Shown here: piece by piece, positions 1 to 9,872 of the stretch
Numbering within the stretch: position 1 is the first letter of the stretch
Layout: the number at the start of each line of letters is the position of its first letter
NCBI GenBank assembly: GCA_963989245.1
Contig: OZ022346.1
Coordinates: forward strand, 55,641,299-55,705,298
DNA: 64,000 nt
Direction of reading: 5' to 3'
From: Nansenia antarctica
Taxonomy: Eukaryota; Chordata; Actinopteri; Argentiniformes; Microstomatidae
The notes under the pieces: generated by a model
Told to the model about the DNA's origin: nothing
What the model saw: the letters and a program-made list of their open reading frames with translations, nothing else
Database searches by the model: none
Program-made: the position numbers and the translations under genes

Positions 1-114
1 GCCTCTAGGTAGTCAGAGCAGGCTTGCACAATGCCCATGACAGAGAACTGATCTGCAGCCACCAGAAGCTGCTCCACATTCTCGTCAGTGACAGGCACGG
101 AGTGTGTGTAGGCA
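1..114 (-). CDS. BTB-kelch (KLHL10-like) exon, partial
   Basis: Read on the minus strand, this stretch encodes the second half of a BTB domain, with AYTHSVPVTDENVEQLL followed by VAADQFSVMGIVQACSDYLE. The pattern (N-V-x-x-L-L-x-A-A-D-Q-F, then the start of the BACK region) is typical of kelch-like adaptors of cullin-3 ubiquitin ligases, and it resembles KLHL10 most closely from memory. The exon runs off the left edge of the window. Its 5' boundary is taken at CTAG|T (AG at 115-116); a second AG about 10 bases upstream is also possible. The exact paralogue is uncertain, but a BTB-kelch exon is well supported. Confidence 0.6.
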
Positions 115-784
115 CTAGGCATGAGGCTTCCAGTCCCAAAAAAACAATAAAGGCAACAAAACAACCCTAGGCTAAATATGTATTAGGAGTAAGTTTGTAT
201 AACCAAAGAGACATGTTTAAATCATTGTTGATGTGATAGTTTAAACACCCTTCTTCTGAGTGAACATTCCTTGTCTTTCTGTGCTGTATGACCACAAATG
301 TTTTAGCATACAAAATACTGTGTCCCTTGCTGTAAGCATTCCAGTTTAAACAAGAGATGAGAACTGCATCTTTGGTAAACGAAACCTAATTCTTGTGGTC
401 TCAGTGATACTCTAGGTCACTCCTCAGTCAAAACATACCGTAATCCCACATCAAACACATCTAACAGAACTATTAGGCCTACACTAATGTAATCAGCTAG
501 CTAATCAGCTAGCTAATGAGACGCATCATTAGTTCGCTTGACAACTTAAGATGGCAGCAGAATGGCCTCTCTCCTGGGTGTTTTTTTAATTGTATTTTTA
601 CAGATTATGAAAATGTAGATTGTCAGCTCTCAAATGATGTTGTCATACACTGAAACCAGTTGAAAATAGTTGAAGATTTATTGTTTATGTGAATGTTGGT
701 ACACCTCGATTCAACTAGCAGAGAAAATCTCCCTGAACCAAAACAAACAAACACGTTGGTTTCAGACGGTGCTCCATCGCGTCA
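115..784. other. Non-coding stretch between two minus-strand exons
   Basis: No exon or RNA gene is recognised here. Positions 644-766 are the left member of a direct duplication whose second member is at 1350-1470. The rest is AT-rich unique-looking sequence, probably intergenic or intronic. Confidence 0.5.
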
Positions 785-937
785 TCACATCACCTCTGAT
801 TCATCTTTATCTTCCGAAGGGTCTTCCGCTTTCTCCTGTTGGGGGGACTCCTGGTCAGGAAGAATTTTCTCTGAGCTTTTCGACCGTTTTACTTTCTTAC
901 GTTTCTTGGTCTCCAACTTGGAACTTGAAGAGAACTC
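785..937 (-). CDS. Terminal coding exon of an unrecognised gene (gene X), lysine-rich C-terminus
   Basis: On the minus strand an exon starts right after a good acceptor (CTGTCTCACAG, AG at 938-939) and reads EFSSSSKLETKKRKKVKRSK, then a Glu/Asp/Ser-rich tail that ends EDPSEDKDESEVM and a TGA at 785-787. The basic patch KKRKKVKR is a plausible nuclear or nucleolar localisation signal, and the acidic, serine-rich tail after it suits a nuclear or nucleolar protein. I do not recognise the family. The frame also stays open into the adjoining minisatellite, so the exon could extend upstream as LEAGAVS repeats. The first exon may be the MADSTPTEKTAK exon repeated at 9.65 and 10.87 kb on the same strand, but nothing in the sequence proves that link. 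Confidence 0.5.
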   Translation of the reverse strand, partial: EFSSSSKLETKKRKKVKRSKSSEKILPDQESPQQEKAEDPSEDKDESEVM

Positions 938-940
938 CTG

Positions 941-1346
941 TGAGACAGCGCCAGCCTCCAGTGAGACAGCGCCAGCCTCCAGTGAGACAGTGCCAGCCTC
1001 CAGTGAGACAGCGCCAGCCTCCAGTGAGACAGCGCCAGCCTCCAGTGAGACAGCGCCAGCCTCCAGTGAGACAGCGCCAGCCTCCAGTGAGACAGCGCCA
1101 GGCTCCAGTGAGACAGCGCCAGCCTCCAGTGAGACAGCGCCAGCCTCCAGTGAGACAGCGCCAGCCTCCAGTGAGACAGCGCCAGCCTCCAGTGAGACAG
1201 CGCCAGCCTCCAGTGAGACAGTGCCAGCCTCCAGTGAGACAGTGCCAGCCTCCAGTGAGACAGCGCCAGCCTCCAGTGAGACAGCGCCAGCCTCCAGTGA
1301 GACAGTGCCAGCCTCCAGTGAGACAGCGCCAGCCTCCAGTGAGACA
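941..1346. repeat. 21-bp minisatellite, about 19 copies
   Basis: The unit is TGAGACAGCGCCAGCCTCCAG with C/T variants (GCGCC or GTGCC). It is a multiple of three and so is open in several frames (SETAPAS on plus, LEAGAVS on minus). In minus orientation each unit contains CTGTCTCACTGGAGG, one base different from the real splice acceptor CTGTCTCACAGGAG at 785-940. Confidence 0.95.
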
Positions 1347-1349
1347 TCG

Positions 1350-1470
1350 CATACACTGAAACCAGTTGAAATTAGATTAATTTATTGTTTATGTGAATGT
1401 TGGTACACCTCGATTCAACTAGCAGAGAAAATCTCCCTGAACCAAAACAAACAAACACGTTGGTTTCAGA
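1350..1470 (+). repeat. Direct duplicate of 644-766
   Basis: About 121 bp, from CATACACTGAAACCAGTTGA to TTGGTTTCAGA, repeats the segment at 644-766 with only a few differences. The two copies bracket the gene X terminal exon and the 21-bp minisatellite. Confidence 0.9.
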
Positions 1471-1683
1471 ACATGCTAAAACACATAACTACACAAAACT
1501 GGATTATCACACAGTCCCTAAACATGAACAAGACATGTATCACCATGACAACACTCACCCGAGTACAAAGCTCAGAATGTGTTACAGCAGACGAGTGTTG
1601 TGAATCACGTAATGAAAACAAGCTTAGTTTGCTGACAAATTATAAGTATTTAAGGATCCTAAAACTGTTGATTGTTATATTGA

Positions 1684-2555
1684 GGGGGCTCTACAACATT
1701 TAAACTTTCAGAACATTTAAAAAACAAAACATAAAAATCATCAGCATCATTAAACAATGTCAATATGTCCACACAGGCTAGAGGCCAATCTAACAAATGT
1801 GGGGGAGGAATATTGTTGGAGTACGTCCAGGCGTATGTCCAGAAAATAATCTAATCTAATAGAAAACTGAGAAGTGATAGGATCTATATCTTAATATGAT
1901 ATGATGTACAACATCTTAGTCTTCTAGCTGAAACGTTAGGAGGATTTATTGCAAACATACAACATACCAGTATTCAGTCACACTCGGCTTCTAAACATAA
2001 CCACATAATCAGTTTCACTCAACTGCTTTTCAAGTTGTTGTTTTTTTGTTTTTTTTGTGGCACATTTATTTATTTGAAACAGTTAAAAAACGAAAGAACT
2101 TTCAAAAATATTGATTCAATCAAAAAAAGAACAAGAAGCAAAAAAAATTACTTACACCATTCTAAACAGCTAAATGATTAAACCCTTTCGTATTGACAAA
2201 TCACAACTCTGTCAGAAAATATATTCTTCAGATGGCTTTCCTGACAACTTCCAGCAGCCCAACTCCTTATGGGGGAAAAACCAGTAAACAGTTATTTCTG
2301 TCACAGAACTTGTGTAAATACCATTTGTTTTTGAAACTGAGAAAAAAACACAAATGACATGACATGGTTATTATTTATATGACATGGTTATTATTTATAT
2401 GACATGGTTATTATTTATATGACATGGTTATTATTTATATGACATGGTTATTATTTATATGACATGGTTATTATTTAGCAAGGTGCCGTCTTGTATCTCG
2501 TAGCCGTGCAGAGTTCAGAATAGCTAGCTGCTAGCTCGGACATCGCCGAGGTTTG
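1684..2555. repeat. Copy A of the 1.2-kb gene X 5' unit
   Basis: This segment matches 8790-9618, 10020-10835 and part of 11230-11550 almost base for base, including a 20-bp VNTR and the end sequence CTAGCTCGGACATCGCCGAGG. Unlike copies B and C, it stops at GCCGAGGT, where a LINE 3' tail follows, so its exon-1 part is missing. It is more diverged than B-D (for example GTACGTCCAGGCG against GTACATCCAGGAG), so it is the older duplicate. Confidence 0.85.
2361..2480. repeat. 20-bp VNTR, 6 copies
   Basis: The unit is GACATGGTTATTATTTATAT. The same VNTR has 4 copies at 9469-9545 and 3 at 10702-10760 in the duplicated units, so it changed copy number after the duplications. Confidence 0.95.
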
Positions 2556-2556
2556 A

Positions 2557-2976
2557 TTGATTGATTGAAAACTTTATTAGAAGATTTGCAGAAGTAGGTA
2601 CATGAAAGTACATATTACATACAAGGTCAACTAACAGGATAAAAACCCAAGAAAGCCACTGGCTTATTTCAATTGGGGTCCTTGATTCTCAATTCATCGT
2701 TACATGTAAGACAGACAAAAAAAACTAGTACTATCTACAAGATAATACAGACAAATAACTAGTACTATCTACAAGATAAACATAGGTAAGGAGCTGGTTT
2801 ACATCAATAAAGGCTATGTACACAATCCACTGTACTATACTGCACAGATAGTCAACTAGGGTTGTCATATTGCACAAAGAGTATTTTTTCACATTATTTT
2901 AAAGTGTCACAGTTTGCAGGCTTGAAATGTACATGTTTGTGCCTCAGCACTAGCTGCCCAGAACTTAGGCCTTTTC
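2557..2976 (-). mobile_element. L2-like LINE 3' end, 5'-truncated
   Basis: The plus strand begins with the tail (TTGA)n and CTTTATTAG, then the 3' UTR (GTAAGGAGCTGGTTTACATC to GTGCCTCAGCACTAGCTGCC) and the end of the ORF (CAGAACTTAGGCC). The same 3' UTR occurs on the plus strand at 14484-14740 and 17960-18384. Its first 136 bases match the two inserts in the satellite at 47.15 and 49.69 kb. It breaks off at CTTTTCTG into the La fragment. Confidence 0.8.
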
Positions 2977-3008
2977 TGCTTTCAGAGATGTTACGTGACT
3001 GTCTCCAA
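2977..3008. repeat. 32-bp direct repeat, left copy (La 5' UTR, antisense)
   Basis: TGCTTTCAGAGATG to GACTGTCTCCAA is identical to 38162-38193, which is the 5' leader of the La retrocopy read in antisense. The pair marks both ends of a 35-kb block. Confidence 0.9.
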
Positions 3009-3136
3009 CCGATCTGATGCACCTCCTAGCCCAAAGAAGCGAGCGCTGGAAGGAGCAGGCGACGGTGGACCTGCTTCAAAAGTTGTCAAATCTGAAAATG
3101 GTTCTTAGATAGGCACAATCATGTCATTGAAAATCT
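3009..3136 (+). pseudogene. ssb: La (SSB) retrocopy fragment: C-terminus and 3' UTR
   Basis: From 3010 the plus strand reads RSDAPPSPKKRALEGAG, then DGGPASKVVKSENGS and a TAG at 3106-3108. This resembles the La C-terminal tail (basic patch, then PASK and a KxENG-type end). A short 3' UTR and an A-rich run (AAAAAAAGAAAA near 3150) follow. It lies opposite in strand to the La body at 36.9-38.1 kb and is preceded by an antisense piece of the La 5' leader, the arrangement expected of a twin-primed retrocopy. Only the last 32 codons are present, so it is non-functional. Confidence 0.75.
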
Positions 3137-5083
3137 TTATTTGGGGGGAAAAAAAGAAAACATTGAAAATACTTTCTTGTATTTGTCTCTTTGTTCTGGA
3201 GTAAGCTCTGCCAGGAATTCCTCCTGCTTGTCGGTTAGGCCAAGCTCCTTCCCTCCAACCTTTGTACTGCTGTCCACCTCACTGCTGTAATCCTTCTTCG
3301 GGGTAGGTGGCTTAGGACAGAGAAGATGATTATGGTCTGAAATCCCTCCTCTCCGACAGTCTACTTTTGTGCAAAGGTATCTTGGAGTACACCCGTTGCC
3401 ATCCTTAGCGTGAGCCTGCAAGCACTTGAAGCATGACCCAATCTTCTTCAGATGGGCTCTTTTGTCTGCAAGATCTTGACCCTTGAAGGCCCTGCATGCA
3501 AATAGTCTGCCGGCGTGAGCGTCGTCTCCACACACAGTGCAGCTTGGATGATCGTCCTCCTGGCCCGTTGTAGACCTTGTGGAAGCCTTCCTCAGGTAAT
3601 CCTTGAAATGGTCACCTCTTGTGTCTGATGAGCTTTTCTCCACGACATCTTTCTCCATGGGGCTTGGCTCCAACTGGTCCAATTCCTCCAGAATTTCCTC
3701 CTGCCTCTTCAGGAATTCCAGGAGGCAGTCAAAGTGGTTTAGTGGAGAGAACATGTTTACAGGGTTGGTTTTGTGCACGATCCACTCTTTTTTAAGTGAA
3801 CTTGGAAGCTTGCTCTCCAGAGACCGGCAGACCACACGGTTCTTTACGGCGTCTTCTTCTCCAAGTATCTGAAGGTTACACAGCGCTCTCTCCACAGCCT
3901 GAATCAGTTCAATAGTTCTTCTGGGATTGTTCCCTTTGATGGAAGGAAGTGCCTGGACCTCGTTGGTGATCAGCCAGACTATCTTCGCCTTGTTCCCATA
4001 CTTGTTATCCAGCAGCCTGAACACATCGTCAGCGGAACCGCAACTGGATAGTACGAGATCCCTTTTGACCCTTTCATTTAGGCTGCTTAGTAGATGGAAC
4101 TTTCTCACACTTTCTGGTCCCTGTGGGTTACCTAATTGCTGCAAGTCCTCCCATTCGGTTTTCCACCGGTAGTAGTCTCTCATGTCACCGGAGAAAGTGG
4201 GTAGCCGTGCCCTTTCAAGGCTGATGTAAGGCTTGGAGTCAAAGGCTTTCCTGACGTTGGGTTCTGGCTTGGAGTCGACAGGCTCGTCAGGGAGAGAGTG
4301 GGGAGCTGGTTTTCTTGGAGCCTCCGTTGGGTCAGCCTTGCTGCCCTTTGCTGCACCATCTAATAGCTCCTCTTCCAGCTTGTCAGACAATGCCAGGACC
4401 CTCTTCCTTACTTTCTCATAACACATTTCCAGATCCACCACCCTAGAGCCAGGAATCAACCCTTTCCATTCCACCAACATGTCTCCGAGGTCAGTGACCT
4501 CTCTGTCCAGTTTTTTATTTCTCACCCTACGGTTCTTGATTGGTTGCTGAGGGTCGGTCTCGTCTTCCTCAGCCTGAGTAATTGCAGACTCAGTGATTTC
4601 GGCCTGGGCATGAAACATGTTATTGGCGTAGCCATCCCAAAAGGCATCTTGGGTGGTTTGTTTCACTTCGAGGTATCTTTCCTCGCACTCAGCGGAACAG
4701 AGTATTCACATCGTCAGCTGGGAGTAATGGACGTCTGTTTGTGGCGACTCGGGTGCTATTTCATTACAGGTAAAACAATAAACACAGAACATGTGTTCTT
4801 TTTGCTTATCGACTTCAACTGCAGACGATTTGATCGTCGCCTCGGTCGATTCCCTCAGAGCTTGGGCATACTCGAGCCCCGCCTCGATTACTTTAGAGAA
4901 GTCTGCCCTGAAGCACTTCCATTCAATTAGAATTTCGTTAGGTTCCAAGAGTCCACTTTTAGTGAGAGCATTTCCCCTTTTAGTGAATAACATTTGTGCT
5001 CTTGATCGCACACTCTTGAGTTTTTTCAAGTCCTCCATCTCAGTTCCTTTTCTGTTGACTGGAGAACCGACCGTTACTACCAA
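3137..5083 (-). pseudogene. BEL/Pao retroelement gag
   Basis: Two minus-strand segments form a gag-like protein. The N-terminal piece (5083 to about 4790) starts near MEDLKKLKSVRSRAQ. The longer piece (about 4690-3165) has the BEL gag core (YISLERARLPTFSGD, then YRWKTEWEDL) and Cys/His knuckles (CTVCGDDAH, GSCFKCL, then further Cys pairs and DHNHLLC). About 100 bp of unrelated sequence breaks the frame between them at 4690-4790. The 3' end is cut after QRDKYKKVFS by the La fragment. The family assembles cytoplasmic retrotransposon particles; this copy looks inactive. The matching pol lies at 34.4-36.5 kb. Confidence 0.8.
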
Positions 5084-5368
5084 TGGGGTCCTTTAATTGG
5101 GACTTTGTTCCACTTTGTTGGTGTTGGTCCTTATCCTAGTTCAACAGGAATTCTGGTGGTTGACTCGTGTAAGCTCCTGGTCGAAATTATCGGCCGTTTG
5201 AGTTGATTGTTTGTTTGATGGGGCTTAAGCTTTGCCCAGTGGTTCCAGTATTAGGTTGGCCGGGCCTGGGTTGGCTGTGCCTCCTTGGTGAGACTGAGAG
5301 CCGCGGTTCGTTAGTCCGTGGCTGCTCTTTGCTGCACTAATCCAGTGCAGTGGGCCTCGGTTTATAAC
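5084..5368 (-). mobile_element. BEL/Pao 5' leader
   Basis: This untranslated stretch lies between the LTR (5369) and the gag start and belongs to the retroelement by position. I could not match the bases next to the LTR (GTTATAAACCGAGG on minus) to a specific tRNA primer site. Confidence 0.6.
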
Positions 5369-5920
5369 TGTTCGGTTCTGTATCCCCACCGAACGGGGTG
5401 CCAAGAGATCAAACGTTGGAATAACTCAATTTGGTGATTTGTGGTTTATTGCAGTATAAAATGTTCACCACAGTCAGTAGCAGTAGCATTTGCAGTAGCA
5501 GGTTATAAACCTAAATGTAAAACGAAATATAAATGTAGATAACAGTCATGCAATGTATCAGAATATCAAGTCATTTAGAAACATTCTCTTAATATTACAG
5601 AACAACATAACCCAACAGAGCAGTAAATACATTCGTTTTGTCATTTAGAAACATTCTCTTAATATTACAGAACAACATAACCCTGCAGAGCAGTAAATAC
5701 ATTCGTTTTGTCATTTAGAAACATTCTCTTAATATTACAGAACAACATAACCCTGCAGAGCAGTAAATACATTCGTTTTGTCTTACCGGTAGCGTGTCCC
5801 TCTTGACTACTATGATAAACACAAGGCAGTTTCCGCCATTTTATCCCCGAAGCCCCTCCCACATTGTGGATATCCGGGTTTGGAAATTAACCCCTTACAG
5901 TCACCCTAGTGAACGCAACA
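5369..5920 (-). mobile_element. BEL/Pao 5' LTR (552 bp)
   Basis: The segment runs TGTTCGG...CGCAACA, so it has TG/CA ends, and it recurs at 33496-34047 with the same length and no difference I could see. It contains three 70-bp tandem units (from 5571). On the minus strand it is followed by leader and gag, so it is a 5' LTR. CATAC follows it (5921-5925), then sirt3-LINE array sequence. The other LTR has CATAC on its outer side (33491-33495), as a 5-bp target-site duplication would. Confidence 0.85.
5571..5780. repeat. 70-bp tandem triplication inside the LTR
   Basis: Three units start with TCATTTAGAAACATTCTC at 5571, 5641 and 5711. The second LTR has the same three at 33698, 33768 and 33838, so this is an ancestral feature of the LTR. 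Confidence 0.9.
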
Positions 5921-5925
5921 CATAC

Positions 5926-7008
5926 AATCCGTCCGGACTGTCCTGGGCCCAGAACTTAGGCCTTTTCTGTGTTCAGGGCCTTGACGGCCCTGTGGTAGAA
6001 GCAGTCCTTCAGTCTGTTTGTCTTAGCGGCCGGGGTCCTGTACCTCCTGTTCGAGGGCAGCTTGACAAAGTGTACGTGCCCAGGGTGGGTCGGGTCCCTG
6101 GAGATCTTGGAGGCCCTCCTGAGACAGCGTGTGTTGTACAGCTCCTCCAGAGAGGGGAGGGGGGCGCCGGTGATCTTCTGTGCTGTTCTCACGACTCTCT
6201 GTAGCGCGTTTCTCTCCGCTGTTGTGCAGCTCTAGAGACGTGCCCATGATGATGAGCAGGTCGGCCAGGGGGAAGTCTCGCAGGTAGTTAAAGAAGTTCT
6301 GAGGAAGCTCTTCCCCGAAGAAGACGATGTCAGGCTTGACCACGCCCTTACAGGTGGGACACTTAGGAACCACCCCCTTCATCACATCAGGACGCAGCTC
6401 TTCTCCCTTGTATTCTCTCAGACACACAGTACAAGTAGCAGTAGCAATTTAGCAAATGTGCCATGTGCCTCCACCAGCATCCCAGGAGGAATCCCTGCCA
6501 TTCTCTCTAACCCGTCGATATTCTGTGTGTACATCCTGAGAAGCTGACCCTTGTCGTGGAGGAGTCGTACAAAGTAGTGTGTCAAGTTGGGCTGGTAGTT
6601 CCCGGGGTAAAGTTATTTAGCCAGGGCAAAGAAGGGCTTGGGGTTGTGGTGAAAGAAGTTGATCTCAAATATGGTTTCTGCATAGGACCGGTCGTACTGT
6701 TGGAGGTTGTCATAAAGACCACTGCCGGGGGACCTGAAGTCTGGTATGCCACTAGGGGTGCTGATCCCTGCCCCTGCCATCACCACAATCCTTTTGTACT
6801 CTCGCTCTCTGATGTTTTTAGCGATATCCTCCAGGGTCAGCTGCTGCTTGGAGCTCCCCCCCCCCACCCCCCCTGGAGAACAGCCCTCGAGCCCCATCCC
6901 ACCAGAGGCAGTGTCGCCTCCAAATGGCAGGTAGTGGTTGTTGACCACCTTTGAATCTCTGTGTCCTGTCCTGAGCTGAACACAAACCCTCAGCACTAGC
7001 TGCCATAC
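5926..7008 (-). pseudogene. sirt3: sirt3 retrocopy fused to LINE 3' end, array copy 1
   Basis: On the minus strand an intronless sirtuin-3 fragment reads KQQLTLEDIAKNIRE, VVMAGAGISTPSGIPDFRSP (NAD-binding GAGIS and PDFRS motifs), NPKPFFALAK, a TAA stop, then LYPGN...YTQNIDGLER...EAHGTFA, an 8-bp frameshift, CPTCKGVVKPDIVFFGEELP (zinc and FGE motifs) and IIMGTSLE. At about 6232 it passes straight into the last 78 codons and 3' UTR of an L2-like LINE (RTAQKITGAPLPSLEELYNT). SIRT3 proteins are mitochondrial NAD-dependent deacetylases. The stop and the frameshift recur in every copy that retains these regions, so the chimera was already dead when it was amplified. Confidence 0.8.
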
Positions 7009-7920
7009 AATCCGTCCGGACTGTCCTGGGCCCAGAACTTAGGCCTTTTCTGTGTTCAGGGCCTTGACGGCCCTGTGGTAGAAGCAGTCCTTCAGTCTGT
7101 TTGTCTTAGCGGCCGGGGTCCTGTACCTCCTGTTCGAGGGCAGCTTGACAAAGTGTACGTGCCCAGGGTGGGTCGGGTCCCTGGAGATCTTGGAGGCCCT
7201 CCTGAGACAGCGTGTGTTGTACAGCTCCTCCAGAGAGGGGAGGGGGGCGCCGGTGATCTTCTGTGCTGTTCTCACGACTCTCTGTAGCGCGTTTCTCTCC
7301 GCTGTTGTGCAGCTCTAGAGACGTGCCCATGATGATGAGCAGGTCGGCCAGGGGGAAGTCTCGCAGGTAGTTAAAGAAGTTCTGAGGAAGCTCTTCCCCG
7401 AAGAAGACGATGTCAGGCTTGACCACGCCAGGGCAAAGAAGGGCTTGGGGTTGTGGTGAAAGAAGTTGATCTCAAATATGGTTTCTGCATAGGACAGGTC
7501 GTACTGTTGGAGGTTGTCATAAAGACCACTGCCGGGGGACCTGAAGTCTGGTATGCCACTAGGGGTGCTGATCCCTGCCCCTGCCATCACCACAATCCTT
7601 TTGTACTCTCGCTCTCTGATGTTTTTAGCGATATCCTCCAGGGTCAGCTGCTGCTTGGAGCTCCCCCCCCCACCCCCCCTGGAGAACAGCCCTCGAGCCC
7701 CATCCCACCAGAGGCAGTGTCGCCTCCAAATGGCAGGTAGTGGTTGTTGACCACCTTTGAATCTCTGTGTCCTGTCCTGAGCTGAACACAAACCCTTATG
7801 CCTTTGATCAGAACAGCAGAATGCTCTTAGCTGTTGGCCTTTTACAGTGCTAGGTCCAATTGTCTTCGATCTCATGTTGTGAAGAAGCACAACCCCAACC
7901 TCCATCTAACCATTGGGGAG
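7009..7920 (-). pseudogene. sirt3: sirt3-LINE chimera, array copy 2, internally deleted
   Basis: Same layout as copy 1, but about 300 bp between VVKPD (7427) and FFALA are missing, with the junction at ACCACGCC|AGGGCAAAG and a GCC microhomology. Its upstream side (7797 to about 7920) carries sirt3-like leader sequence not seen in the other copies, so this is the end of the array and may be closest to the founder insertion. Confidence 0.75.
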
Positions 7921-8403
7921 GTCATGAAATAAGTCATAGCTGCAATGAAAAAGCACTTGCTAAATAGCTTTGGTTTCTGAAGTCACAAGTTCATTTTGCA
8001 AAGCTGGACGGTGAACCCATATAATATTCGACCCAGAAAGAATTAACGTCATAACTGGCATAAGCTTAACATTTCTAAATTCTTAATATAACTAATGAAC
8101 TGCTATGAATAATGCAATGAATGTCTGACTGGCAACCTTCATGATAAAAGGAGCCAAAAAACCGTAGCGCATAGGTTGTGGCATTTGAAACGGGAGAGAA
8201 AACCAGACACTCATTTATTACCCAAAAAAAATACTTACAGATACTTATTACCAAAAAATACGTACACAGATGCAACAGACTCACCTGCTGACTGCGAAAG
8301 TAAACTAACTGAGGTGAGGCGTGTTACAGGTGACAGTACGTTTATAAACAAACCGCAGAAATGAATAAAGAGAAATTGTAGCGCACTGGAGTCAGCCGCT
8401 GGG
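7921..8403. other. Unassigned sequence
   Basis: AT-rich sequence with no convincing exon, RNA gene or repeat family. It ends at a G-run (CTGGGGGGG) where the gene X 5' unit begins. Confidence 0.4.
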
Positions 8404-8640
8404 GGGGTAAAGATGTGAAATGAAAATGAATGAAACTCACCTTCGCTGTCTGGGGGAAAATCGTCTTTAGAGTTGATGCTGGAAAATCGTCTTTAATTTG
8501 ATAATTCGTTACTTTCAAAACTTTGAACCTGTCGAGTACCGGTGCTGCGAGTCTGGCCACTAGCAACAGCAAGCCATTTTTGCCTACCTGCCGTCCTGCA
8601 ACCTCGGCTGGTTCCCCCACACGTGTCAAATATTTCACCT
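8404..8640 (-). pseudogene. Broken copy of the gene X promoter and first exon
   Basis: The splice donor and the last codons (ACAGCGAAG|GTGAGT on minus, around 8441-8450) are present, but the exon jumps from GCTGTC to TGGGGGAAAATCG. The start codon is therefore lost. The promoter side (about 8480-8640) matches copies B and C. Confidence 0.7.
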
Positions 8641-8654
8641 AATGGCTAGACATC

Positions 8655-8670
8655 TGGGGAATTGTAGTCC
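8655..8670 (-). promoter_or_regulatory. ACTACAATTCCC-type promoter motif, copy 1
   Basis: The minus strand reads GGACTACAATTCCCCA, the vertebrate housekeeping-promoter motif bound by ZNF143/THAP11 complexes. Identical copies lie at 9889-9904 and 11103-11118, each about 200 bp upstream of an exon-1 position, so each duplicated exon has its own motif. Confidence 0.55.
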
Positions 8671-9651
8671 TAGATTTAGTGGACTACAAAAACACATACA
8701 CAACTGAACAGAAATACAAACATAACACTGAGACAACAAACTATAAGTATAAGAAAGTGATCTTAAAACTGTTGTTTGTTACATTGAGGCTCTTCAACCT
8801 TTAAACTTTCATAACATCAAAAATAAGAAAATCACAAACAAAAAAAAAACATCATTAAACAATGTCAATATGTCCACACAGGCTAGAGGCCAATCTAACA
8901 AATGTGGGGGGAGGAATAGTGTTGGAGTACATCCAGGAGTATGTGCAGAAAATAATCTAATCTAATAGAAAACTGAGAAGGGATGGGATCTATATCTTAA
9001 TATGATATGATGTACAACATCTTAGTCTTCTAGCTGAAACGTTAGGAGGATTTATTGCAAACATACAACATACCAGTATTCAGTCACACTCGGCTTCTAA
9101 ACATAACCACATAATCAGTTTCACTCAACTGCTTTTCAATTATTATTATTATTAATTTTTTTTTGTGGCACATTTATTTATTTGAAACAGTTAAAAAACG
9201 AAAGAACTTTCAAAAATATTGATTCAATCAAAAAAAGAACAAGAAGCAAAAAAATAACTTACACCATTCTAAACAGCTAAATGATGAAACCCTTTCGTAT
9301 TGACAAATCACAACTCTGTCAGAAAATATATTCTTCAGATGGCTTTCCTGACAACTTCCAGCAGCCCAACTCCTTATGGGGGAAAAACCAGTAAACAGTT
9401 ATTTCTGTCACAGAACTTGTGTAAATACCATTTGTTTTTGAAACTGAGAAAAAAACACAAATGACATGACATGGTTATTATTTATATGACATGGTTATTA
9501 TTTATATGACATGGTTATTATTTATATGACATGGTTATTATTTAGCAAGGTGCCGTCTTGTATCTCGTAGCCGTGCAGAGTTCAGAATAGCTAGCTGCTA
9601 GCTCGGACATCGCCGAGGTAAAGATGTGAAATGAAAATGAATGAAACTCAC

Positions 9652-9687
9652 CTTCGCTGTCTTCTCGGTCGGTGTGCTGTCAGCCAT
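9652..9687 (-). CDS. First coding exon MADSTPTEKTAK, copy B
   Basis: On the minus strand AAAACAACC precedes ATG (9687-9685). Twelve codons (MADSTPTEKTAK) end exactly at a consensus donor AAG|GTGAGT in phase 0. I do not recognise the protein. A GC-containing promoter with the ACTACAATTCCC motif lies upstream. An intact twin sits at 10866-10901 and a broken one at about 8445. It is plausibly the 5' end of the gene whose terminal exon is at 785-937, but the middle exons are not identified and the block at 2557-8403 lies in between. Confidence 0.55.
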
Positions 9688-9872
9688 GGTTGTTTTAATT
9701 AAAGAGTTGATGCTGGAAAATCGTCTTTAATTTTATAATTCGTTACTTTCAAAACTTTGAACCTGTCGAGTACCGGTGCTGCGAGTCTGGCCACTAGCAA
9801 CAGCAAGCCATTTTTGCCTACCTGCCGTCCTGCAACCTCGGCTGGTTCCCCCACACGTGTCAAATATTTCAC

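Larger units (their letters stand above)
8641..9872. repeat. Tandem unit B (1232 bp) with promoter, exon 1 and intron part
   Basis: The unit starts at AATGGCTAGACATCTGGGG. The same start recurs at 9873 and 11089, giving direct tandem units of 1232 and 1216 bp and a truncated third one. Differences are few, mostly poly(A) length, VNTR copy number and single bases. Confidence 0.9.

Noticed and set aside
693..1703. Long plus-strand frame with SETAPAS repeats
   Set aside because: Created by a 21-bp repeat that lacks stops; the flanking codons come from a duplicated non-coding segment, and the opposite strand holds the better-supported exon.
1690..1860. Open minus-strand frame (WTYAWTYSNNIPPPHLL...) in copy A
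   Set aside because: The frame is not kept in the near-identical copies at 8.8, 10.1 and 11.3 kb, which argues against coding.
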